From: Anaerolineales bacterium
Lineage (GTDB): Bacteria > Chloroflexota > Anaerolineae > Anaerolineales > DRMV01
Assembly: GCA_026991215.1 (NCBI GenBank)
Contig: JALXBY010000126.1
Coordinates: 1 to 6,750 of the forward strand
Direction of reading: 5' to 3'
DNA length: 6,750 nucleotides
Part shown: one piece after another, positions 1 through 5,394 of the stretch
How the letters are laid out: every line of letters starts with the position of its first letter
How positions within the stretch are numbered: position 1 is the first letter of the stretch
Notes under the pieces: generated by a model
Told to the model about the DNA's origin: nothing
Databases searched by the model: none
What the model saw: the letters and a program-made list of their open reading frames with translations, nothing else
Translations under genes and position numbers: made by a program

Positions 1-675
1 CGGATGCCGGGCCTGAAGCGGCCGGCCCTCATGGTGCCCGTGCCCACCGCGCGGGGGCACATGGCCTACCTGCTGGATGCCGGCGCGAACGCGGAGTGCC
101 GGGCCGAGTTCCTGTATCAGTTCGCGGTCATGGGCGCGGTGTATGTGCAACACCTGCAGGGCCGGGCGCAACCTAAGGTCGCGCTTTTGGCCAACGGTGA
201 GGAACCCACCAAGGGCACGCCCCTTACGCGGGAGGCCTGGCAACTTTTGGAACAAAGCGACCTGAACTTCGTGGGGTACGTGGAACCCAAGGAACTCTTC
301 CAGGGCGAAGTGGACGTGGTGGTGACCGATGGCTTTACCGGCAACATCGTGCTCAAGACCATGGAAGCCCTGACCCGGTTGATTACCGACAGTCTCAAGG
401 CCGGCCTGGGCCTTTCCTGGCGTACGAAACTCGGCGCGCTCCTGGCCATGCCCGCGTTCCAGCACATGAAGAAGTCCCTGCTGGACCCCAGGGAGGTGGG
501 CGCGGTGCCCCTGATGGGGGTCAACGGCCTGGTGTTCATCGGCCATGGCCGCTTTGATGGGTATGCCGTACTCAGCGGCCTGGCCCGGGCGCGGGAAGCG
601 ATTGCTTCCGGCTTCCTGGAGAAACTCCGGCAGGCCATCCAGTCTTCGCTGCCTGCCCAGGAACGCGCGGCGTAA
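1..675 (+). CDS. plsX: Phosphate acyltransferase PlsX, 3' part (N-terminus outside window)
   Basis: PlsX converts acyl-ACP and phosphate to acyl-phosphate, the acyl donor for PlsY in bacterial phosphatidic acid synthesis; it is a peripheral, membrane-associated cytoplasmic enzyme. The reading frame is open from base 1, and 224 codons are visible before TAA at 673-675. PlsX proteins are usually about 330-350 residues, so roughly the first third is missing upstream; the ATG at base 4 is internal. Family landmarks in order are LLDAGAN, QFAVMGAVY, NGEEPTKG, DVVVTDGFTGNIVLKT (from visible residue about 107) and PLMGVNGLVFIGHGRFDGYAV near the C-terminus. The usual 'IGEE' is NGEE here, a mild variation. 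The stop is 7 bp before the next gene, so the two are probably co-transcribed. No fabH, fabD or rpmF, the common partners of plsX, is visible, though upstream sequence is not available. Identity is very likely. Confidence 0.93.
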   Translation, partial: RMPGLKRPALMVPVPTARGHMAYLLDAGANAECRAEFLYQFAVMGAVYVQHLQGRAQPKVALLANGEEPTKGTPLTREAWQLLEQSDLNFVGYVEPKELFQGEVDVVVTDGFTGNIVLKTMEALTRLITDSLKAGLGLSWRTKLGALLAMPAFQHMKKSLLDPREVGAVPLMGVNGLVFIGHGRFDGYAVLSGLARAREAIASGFLEKLRQAIQSSLPAQERAA

Positions 676-682
676 CCCTCCC

Positions 683-1783
683 ATGCTCCGACGGCTCTCC
701 TGGCGCAACTTCGATTTCGTCCTGCTGGGCCTGGTCGCGGTACTTACCATGTTCGGCGTGGCCATGATTCGTTCGGCCATCGCCGGCAACGAGACCCTGG
801 CCCAGTTGCCCTCCCGGCAGGCCCTGTATGCCGGGGTGGGGTTCGTTTTGCTCTTCATCCTGGCCGTGGTGGACTACCACATCTGGCTGGACATGAGCCG
901 GGTGTTCTACATCGTCGTGGTGCTGGCCCTGATTGCCCTGAACATCGCGGGCACCGCGCTCTTCGGTTCCTCCCGCTGGTTCCGGGTGGGGCCGATTTTC
1001 CTGCAGCCCTCGGAGTTCGCCAAAGTCGTCCTGATTCTGGTGCAGGCCCGCTTCCTGGCCCGCCGCGGGGAGGCCATCAACCGCCCCCGCGTCCTGGCCA
1101 CCAGCGCGCTGATTACCGGCTTCCTCTGGATTTGGGTGTTCCTCCAGCCGGATTTGAGCACCTCGGTGACCCTGGGCGTCATCTGGGTGGCCATGTTGTG
1201 GGCCGCGGGCCTGCGCTTCCGCTACTTCCTGGGCTTTGGCCTGGCCGGGGTGATTTCCGCCATCGTCGGGTTCCCCCTGCTGCGCCCCTACCAGCAGCAA
1301 CGGGTGATTCAGTTCCTGTTCCCCGACCCCGAAGCCCGCTACGGTGAAATCTACAACGTGCAGCAGGCCCTGATTGCCATTGGCTCCGGTGGGCTGTTTG
1401 GGAAAGGCTACGGCCAGGGTCCCCAGGTGCAGTTGCGCTTCCTCAAGGTGCGGCACACCGACTTCATCTTCGCGGTCATCGCGCACGAACTGGGGTTCGT
1501 GGGCGCGCTCGTGGTGCTGCTTTTGCTCTTGGGGGTCATCTGGCGCTGCGTGCACGTGGCCCGTCGCGCCTACGATACCGAGGGCGCGCTCATCGCCTAC
1601 GGCGTCGCGGCCATGCTGAGTTTCCACACCCTGGTCAACGTGGCCATGAACCTCAACCTGATGCCCGTGACCGGCCTGCCCCTGCCCTTCATCACCTACG
1701 GCGGCAGCGTGCTCCTGGCCAGTTTGATTGCCATCGGCCTGGTGGAAAGCGTGGCCTTGCACAGAAAACCTGTAGAATTTTGA
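683..1783 (+). CDS. rodA: RodA-type SEDS peptidoglycan glycosyltransferase (FtsW/RodA/SpoVE family)
   Basis: This is a polytopic inner-membrane protein of 366 residues (RodA is typically about 370) that polymerises lipid II into glycan strands with a class B PBP. The sequence is almost wholly hydrophobic, with about ten membrane segments. Motifs in order are FGSSRWF (R98, W99), LQPSEFAK (about 107-114), LQPDLSTS (about 154-161; the family often has LQPDLGTA), PYQQQRV, IAIGSGGLFGKG, RHTDFIFA (257-264) and PVTGLPLPFITYGGS (ending at S342). D260 aligns with the Asp shown to be essential in RodA proteins. The Q-x-Q-L-x-FL-x-x-RHTDFIFA segment resembles RodA more than FtsW, but FtsW is not fully excluded. 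I chose the ATG at 683 because homology to the family N-terminus begins there; an upstream in-frame ATG at 545 lies inside plsX. No Shine-Dalgarno sequence precedes 683, so translational coupling to plsX is likely. No mreB, mreC or PBP2 gene is in view. Confidence 0.88.
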   Translation: MLRRLSWRNFDFVLLGLVAVLTMFGVAMIRSAIAGNETLAQLPSRQALYAGVGFVLLFILAVVDYHIWLDMSRVFYIVVVLALIALNIAGTALFGSSRWFRVGPIFLQPSEFAKVVLILVQARFLARRGEAINRPRVLATSALITGFLWIWVFLQPDLSTSVTLGVIWVAMLWAAGLRFRYFLGFGLAGVISAIVGFPLLRPYQQQRVIQFLFPDPEARYGEIYNVQQALIAIGSGGLFGKGYGQGPQVQLRFLKVRHTDFIFAVIAHELGFVGALVVLLLLLGVIWRCVHVARRAYDTEGALIAYGVAAMLSFHTLVNVAMNLNLMPVTGLPLPFITYGGSVLLASLIAIGLVESVALHRKPVEF

Positions 1784-1803
1784 TGTATCATGGGTAAACC
1801 CAT
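1781..1803. promoter_or_regulatory. Two abutting inverted repeats in the spacer before moeA (possible operator/promoter patch)
   Basis: The 51-bp rodA-moeA spacer starts with TGAT-GT-ATCA (1781-1790, overlapping the rodA stop codon) and continues directly into ATGGGT-AA-ACCCAT (1790-1803), both perfect inverted repeats. The surrounding 25-30 bp are the most AT-rich around, and they contain -10-like hexamers TAGAAT (1773-1778) and TATCAT (1786-1791). No -35 at a standard distance is evident, since TTGCAC (1757-1762) is 10 or 23 bp away. There is no T-tract, so this is not an intrinsic terminator. A transcription-factor site controlling the MoeA gene is plausible; it does not resemble the ModE consensus. 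Function is inferred only. Confidence 0.3.
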
Positions 1804-1824
1804 CGCCCCCTAATTTCCACCTCC

Positions 1825-1828
1825 GGAG
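1825..1828 (+). promoter_or_regulatory. Ribosome binding site of the MoeA fusion gene
   Basis: GGAG ends 6 nt before the ATG at 1835. It supports this start, which also coincides with the beginning of the MoeA N-terminal domain. Confidence 0.6.
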
Positions 1829-1834
1829 CGTGCC

Positions 1835-3790
1835 ATGAGCGTGTACCTCCACGACATCCCTTTGGACGAAGCCTTCCGGCGCTGGCACCGCGCGCTGCAG
1901 GCGGCCGGCCTGTGGCGGGTCTTGGGGAAGGAAACGTTGCCCCTGGACCCCGCAGCCTTGGGCCGGGTCCTCGCGGAGCCGGTATGGGCGAAACTTTCCT
2001 CGCCCCACTACCACGCCGCGGCCATGGATGGCTTCGCGGTCCGGGCCGCGGACATCGCGGGGGCTTCCCCCACGCAACCCGTGGACCTGACCTACGGCGA
2101 CCAGGCCCAGTACGTGGACACCGGCGACCCCTTGCCCGACTGGGCCGATACCGTGCTCCCCATCGAAGACGTAGAACCCCTGGACGCGGACGGCAACCCG
2201 GCCACCAACCCCCGCCGGCCCGCGGTGGTGCGGGTGCGGCACGCGCTGCCGCCCTGGAAGAACGTCCGGCCCATGGGCGAGGACCTGGTGGCCACTGAAT
2301 TGGTGCTCCCGGCCGGGCACGTGCTGCGGCCCGTAGACCTGGGAGCCATTGCCGCCGCGGGGCACACCCAGGTGGTGGTGGCCCGCAAGCCCAGGGTCGC
2401 GGTGCTGCCCACGGGCACCGAACTGGTCCCCATTGGTGCGGCGGTCAGGCCGGGGGATATCATCGAGTTCAACTCCTTAGTGCTCGCAAGCCAGGTGCTG
2501 CAATGGGGCGGGGAGGCCACCCGCTTCCCCATCACCCCGGATGACTTCGAGCAAATCCGGTCCCGCGTTCTGGAGGCCGCGCGCACCCACGACCTGGTGC
2601 TGCTCAACGCGGGGTCCTCCGCGGGTTCCGAGGACTTCTCCGCACGTGTGGTGGAAAGCCTGGGCGAACTCCTGGTCCACGGCATCGCGGTGCGGCCCGG
2701 CCATCCCGTCATCCTGGGCATGATTCACCTGGAGGACCGGCAGGTGCCCATCATCGGCGTGCCGGGGTATCCGGTTTCCGCCGCGCTTACGGGGGAAATC
2801 TTCGTGGAGCCGCTGCTGGCCCGCTGGCTGGGCCGACCGCCCCACGCCCCCCTGACCCTGGAAGCCCATCTCACCCGCAAGGTCACCTCGCCGCCGGGGG
2901 ATGACGACTACCTGCGGGTCGCGGTGGGACGCGTCCGGGAGCGCTGGCTGGCCGCTCCCCTTTCCCGCGGCGCAGGGGTCATCACCTCCCTGGTGCGGGC
3001 CGACGGCATCGTGGTCCTGCCCCGTGGGGTCGAAGGCCTGCCCGCGGGGAGCCAGGTCCAGGTCCGCCTGTACCGTTCCCCCAAGGAACTGGAACGGACC
3101 ATCCTGGCCATTGGCTCCCACGACATGGTGCTGGACCTGCTCACCCAGTTCCTCATGCAGCGGGGAAGGCGGCTTTCCTCGGCCCATGTGGGCAGCCTGG
3201 GCGGGCTGATTGCCCTGCGTCGGGGGGAAGCCCATCTCGCGGGGTCCCACCTGCTGGACCCGGAGACCGGCGACTACAACGTGCCCTACGTGCGGCGCTA
3301 CCTGCCGGGCCGGGAGATGGTGTTGGTTACGTTGGTGCACCGGGAGCAGGGCCTGATGGTCCGGCCCGGCAACCCCAAGGGCATCCGGGGCCTGGAAGAC
3401 CTGGCCCGGAAGGACGTGCGCTTCGTCAACCGCCAGCGGGGTTCGGGCACGCGGATTCTGCTGGACTACCATCTGGCCCGCTTGGGCATCGACCCCAAAC
3501 AGGTGCAGGGCTACGAGCACGAGGAATACACCCACCTGGCCGTGGCCGCGGCCGTGGCTTCGGGCCGGGCCGATTGCGGGCTGGGCATCGCGGCTGCGGC
3601 CCACGCGCTGGGCCTGGAGTTCATCCCCCTGTTCACCGAACGTTACGAACTGGTGGTCCCGGAAGACCTGTACCAGGACCCGCTCCTGCAGCCCCTGTGG
3701 GAAGTCCTGGAAGACCCCAACTTCCGGGACGCGGTGGCCCGGCTGCCGGGCTACCACATCGAGGCCATGGGGCAGGTGCGGCGGGCGTGA
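1835..3790 (+). CDS. moeA: Molybdopterin molybdotransferase MoeA fused to a C-terminal PBP-like (LysR-substrate-binding-like) domain
   Basis: MoeA inserts molybdate (or tungstate) into adenylated molybdopterin, the last common step of Moco synthesis, in the cytoplasm. The protein is 651 residues; stand-alone MoeA is about 400. Residues 1 to about 180 carry the MoeA N-terminal/linker domain with SSPHYHAAAMDGFAV (55-69, D65) and RPMGED (D150). Residues about 185-340 form the MoCF-biosynthesis domain: LPTGTEL (191-197), NAGSSAGSEDF (258-268, D267), RPGHPVILG (287-295) and GVPGYPVSA (308-316, P310 and P313). Residues about 345-415 form MoeA domain IV. From G427 (GSHDMVLDLL) onward lies a PBP-like domain with SSAHVGSLGGL (448-458), GEAHLAGSHLLD (464-475), ETGDYN and FVNRQRGSGTR (530-540). 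This MoeA plus 'LysR substrate-binding-like' architecture is known in archaea and some bacteria, and the extra domain is thought to bind a small ligand, perhaps the oxyanion. The usual PGKP motif reads PGHP here. No other Moco gene or molybdoenzyme is in the window. The gene may be expressed from its own promoter or by readthrough from rodA. Confidence 0.92.
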   Translation: MSVYLHDIPLDEAFRRWHRALQAAGLWRVLGKETLPLDPAALGRVLAEPVWAKLSSPHYHAAAMDGFAVRAADIAGASPTQPVDLTYGDQAQYVDTGDPLPDWADTVLPIEDVEPLDADGNPATNPRRPAVVRVRHALPPWKNVRPMGEDLVATELVLPAGHVLRPVDLGAIAAAGHTQVVVARKPRVAVLPTGTELVPIGAAVRPGDIIEFNSLVLASQVLQWGGEATRFPITPDDFEQIRSRVLEAARTHDLVLLNAGSSAGSEDFSARVVESLGELLVHGIAVRPGHPVILGMIHLEDRQVPIIGVPGYPVSAALTGEIFVEPLLARWLGRPPHAPLTLEAHLTRKVTSPPGDDDYLRVAVGRVRERWLAAPLSRGAGVITSLVRADGIVVLPRGVEGLPAGSQVQVRLYRSPKELERTILAIGSHDMVLDLLTQFLMQRGRRLSSAHVGSLGGLIALRRGEAHLAGSHLLDPETGDYNVPYVRRYLPGREMVLVTLVHREQGLMVRPGNPKGIRGLEDLARKDVRFVNRQRGSGTRILLDYHLARLGIDPKQVQGYEHEEYTHLAVAAAVASGRADCGLGIAAAAHALGLEFIPLFTERYELVVPEDLYQDPLLQPLWEVLEDPNFRDAVARLPGYHIEAMGQVRRA

Positions 3791-3802
3791 ACGGGGCGGC
3801 CC

Positions 3803-3854
3803 GCGGTCAGCGGTCGGCAGTGGGCTGTCGGCGGTCAGTGTGTCGGCGGGCGGT
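3803..3854. repeat. GC-rich intergenic patch of short degenerate tandem units
   Basis: Immediately downstream of the MoeA fusion, GTCGGC recurs at 3813-3818, 3827-3832 and 3842-3847 (periods of 14 and 15 bp). GCGGTCAG recurs exactly at 3803-3810 and 3831-3838, interleaved with CAGTG-like linkers. The patch contains no ORF with coding character and no clear hairpin plus T-tract. It looks like a short decayed array of an intergenic repeat family. Whether it is dispersed in the genome cannot be seen from one window. Confidence 0.5.
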
Positions 3855-3921
3855 AGCCCTGAAGAATGTCCATATTGATGGGAGGCATAGGCGTACCATA
3901 ACCCTTTCCAGGCATCCATAT

Positions 3922-3931
3922 CGTTGCAACG
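3922..3931. promoter_or_regulatory. Perfect palindrome CGTTGCAACG upstream of the -10 of the first gdh gene
   Basis: This 10-bp perfect palindrome sits 3 bp upstream of the -10 hexamer, touching the extended TG element, where a bound protein would block or contact RNA polymerase. Flanking short direct repeats, AGGCAT (3883-3888, 3910-3915) and CCATAT (3870-3875, 3916-3921), mark the same upstream region. A regulator of nitrogen or amino-acid metabolism is possible but not identifiable from the sequence. Confidence 0.35.
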
Positions 3932-3940
3932 TGCTATACT
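3932..3940 (+). promoter_or_regulatory. Extended -10 promoter for the glutamate dehydrogenase genes
   Basis: TGC-TATACT matches the extended -10 form TGnTATAAT with one mismatch in the hexamer (3935-3940). The sequence 17 bp upstream (GCATCC at 3912-3917) is not a -35, which fits the extended -10 class that does not need one. Transcription would start near 3947, giving a leader of about 40 nt before the ATG at 3990. The placement in a relatively AT-rich pocket of a GC-rich sequence supports the call. Confidence 0.55.
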
Positions 3941-3974
3941 TCCCTGCGGAATTGCGGCTTTCCCCCAACATGCC

Positions 3975-3980
3975 AAGGAG
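3975..3980 (+). promoter_or_regulatory. Shine-Dalgarno AAGGAG that fixes the start of the first gdh gene
   Basis: AAGGAG lies 9 nt before the ATG at 3990. Two other ATGs compete: 3970 precedes the site, and 3982 is only 1 nt after it. Both are in a different frame, which closes at 4089, so 3990 is the start. Confidence 0.75.
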
Positions 3981-3989
3981 CATGGAGCC

Positions 3990-5315
3990 ATGGAGACGTC
4001 AAAGGTTGCCCGTTCCCGCATCGAACTCGTGCAAGAACTCAACCCCTTCGAAATGGCCCAAAAGCAGTTCGACCGGGTCGCGGACCTGATGGGCCTTTCC
4101 GAAGACGCCCGCCAAATCCTCCGCTGGCCCATGCGGGAGTTCCGCTTCCAGATTCCCGTGCGCATGGACGATGGCCGCATCAAGGTGTTCTTCGGCTACC
4201 GGGTGCAGCACAACGATGCCCGGGGGCCGGCCAAGGGCGGCATCCGCTTCCACCCGGCCGAGACCTTAGACACCATCCGTGCCCTGGCTATGTGGATGAC
4301 CTGGAAAACCGCGGTGGTGGACCTGCCCCTGGGCGGCGGCAAGGGCGGCGTCGCGGTGGATCCGGCCAGCCTTTCCCGCCGCGAACTGGAAACCCTGTGC
4401 CGCGGGTGGATCGACCAAATCTGGCGGAACATCGGTCCCCGCATCGACGTCCCCGCGCCCGATGTGGGCACCACGCCCCAGATGATGGGCTGGATGATGG
4501 ACGAATACTCCAAGCTCATCGGCCAGTACACCCCCGGTGTGATTACCGGCAAGCCCGTAGAAGGCGGCGGCTCGCCGGGCCGGGCCGAAGCCACGGGCTT
4601 CGGTGTGGTCTACCAAATCCGCGAGGCCATGAAACTCCTGGGGCTGGACCCTGAACATACAACGGCCGCCATCCAGGGTTTTGGCAACGTGGGCCAGCAC
4701 GCGGCCCAGGCCTTCACCCAGTTCCTGGGCGGCAAGGTGGTCGCGGTGGCCTATTGGGACCGGAAGGACCGCCGTCCCTATACGATTTCCGCAGGGCAGG
4801 AAGGCCTGGACATCGATTTCCTGCGTTCCATCACCGATACCTTCGGCACCATTGACAAAGAGGCGGCCCGCAAAGCCGGCTACCTGGTCGAGGATGGCAT
4901 GGCCTGGCTTTCCAAGCCGGTGGACGTGCTCATCCCCGCCGCGCTGGAGGGCCAGATTACCGAAGAGACCGTGCACCTGATTCACCCCCAGGTGAAAATC
5001 CTGGCCGAGGCCGCCAACGGCCCCACCACGCCCGAAGCCGACGAGGTGCTGCGGGAACGGGGCGTGATGGTCATCCCCGATTTCCTGTGCAACGCGGGCG
5101 GCGTGGTGGTTTCCTACTTCGAGGGCGTGCAGAACGAAATGAACTTCTACTGGACCCGGGACGAAGTCCTGGCCCGCCTGGACCAACACCTGACCCGGGC
5201 TTTCCAGGAAGTCTTCCAACTGGCCCGTGACGAAGACCTCTACCCCCGGGACGCCGCGTACGTGCTGGCCATCCAAAGGGTGGTCCGAGCCATGGAGATG
5301 CGGGGATGGATTTGA
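3990..5315 (+). CDS. gdhA: Glutamate dehydrogenase (first of two tandem paralogs)
   Basis: A 441-residue member of the hexameric Glu/Leu/Phe/Val dehydrogenase family, interconverting glutamate and 2-oxoglutarate plus ammonium with NAD(P)(H) in the cytoplasm. The dimerisation/substrate domain carries GPAKGGIRFHP (K82), MTWKTAV (K106), LPLGGGKGG (K118) and DVPAPDVGT (D158). The spacing K82-K106-K118-D158 equals that of the catalytic K89-K113-K125-D165 of the Clostridium symbiosum enzyme, so catalysis should be possible. The Rossmann domain shows GFGNVG (230-235). The following strand runs into A254-Y-W-D257-R-K-D-R-R instead of the common SDSxG, so cofactor use is uncertain. CNAGGVVVSYFE and a C-terminal RAMEMRGW are typical of glutamate-specific members. 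Relative to its neighbour it has about 12 extra N-terminal residues before LNPF. It has its own promoter, and a terminator follows it. Leucine-type dehydrogenases are less likely given length and motifs. It also contains the window's only GATC and AGCT sites (4359, 4409, 4513). Confidence 0.92.
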   Translation: METSKVARSRIELVQELNPFEMAQKQFDRVADLMGLSEDARQILRWPMREFRFQIPVRMDDGRIKVFFGYRVQHNDARGPAKGGIRFHPAETLDTIRALAMWMTWKTAVVDLPLGGGKGGVAVDPASLSRRELETLCRGWIDQIWRNIGPRIDVPAPDVGTTPQMMGWMMDEYSKLIGQYTPGVITGKPVEGGGSPGRAEATGFGVVYQIREAMKLLGLDPEHTTAAIQGFGNVGQHAAQAFTQFLGGKVVAVAYWDRKDRRPYTISAGQEGLDIDFLRSITDTFGTIDKEAARKAGYLVEDGMAWLSKPVDVLIPAALEGQITEETVHLIHPQVKILAEAANGPTTPEADEVLRERGVMVIPDFLCNAGGVVVSYFEGVQNEMNFYWTRDEVLARLDQHLTRAFQEVFQLARDEDLYPRDAAYVLAIQRVVRAMEMRGWI

Positions 5316-5320
5316 CCACG

Positions 5321-5349
5321 CGGGGCGCCCTGTGCGCCCCGTTCTTTTT
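5321..5349 (+). terminator. Intrinsic terminator between the two glutamate dehydrogenase genes
   Basis: The stem CGGGGCGC (5321-5328) pairs perfectly with GCGCCCCG (5334-5341) around a CCTGT loop and is followed at once by TTCTTTTT (5342-5349). It begins 5 bp after the first gdh stop. Since no promoter is obvious before the second gene, it may act as a partial terminator that lowers expression of the downstream gene. Confidence 0.85.
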
Positions 5350-5382
5350 CCCCCGAAGCCCCTTGCAACCTCACCTCTTCAC

Positions 5383-5388
5383 AGGAGG
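5383..5388 (+). promoter_or_regulatory. Strong Shine-Dalgarno AGGAGG of the second gdh gene
   Basis: AGGAGG ends 6 nt before the ATG at 5395 and selects that start over an in-frame ATG at 5227 that lies inside the first gdh gene. Confidence 0.8.
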
Positions 5389-5394
5389 CGTACC

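Noticed and set aside
545..682. Upstream ATG extension of rodA
   Set aside because: It lies inside plsX in another frame, its residues have no membrane-protein character, and family homology begins at 683.
1757..1778. TTGCAC and TAGAAT as a sigma-70-type promoter before moeA
   Set aside because: The spacer is only 10 bp (23 bp to the alternative TATCAT), so it is not a standard promoter pair.
572..2365. Very long open frame on the minus strand (597 codons), with similar long ones at 2477-4183, 4266-5276 and 5371-6654
   Set aside because: They lie opposite genes with clear homology, and their translations are low-complexity G/P/R/H/Q-rich. This is expected from GC-rich codon use that leaves few antisense stops.
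3803..3854. CRISPR array
   Set aside because: The units are 6-8 bp and degenerate, with none of the 25-40 bp exact repeats and unique spacers of a CRISPR.
3924..3989. In-frame upstream ATG for the first gdh gene
   Set aside because: It would start inside the predicted promoter. AAGGAG at 3975-3980 with proper spacing points to 3990.
3970..4089. Short leader ORF overlapping the first gdh start (ATGs at 3970 and 3982, out of frame)
   Set aside because: There is no properly spaced ribosome binding site for either ATG, and the peptide is a frame-shifted reading of the gdh sequence.
5363..5391. TTGCAA as a -35 for the second gdh gene
   Set aside because: The hexamer 17 bp downstream (AGGCGT) is the ribosome binding site region and has no -10 resemblance.
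5227..5394. N-terminal extension of the second gdh gene
   Set aside because: It overlaps the first gdh gene and runs through the terminator; AGGAGG plus ATG at 5395 and homology define the start.
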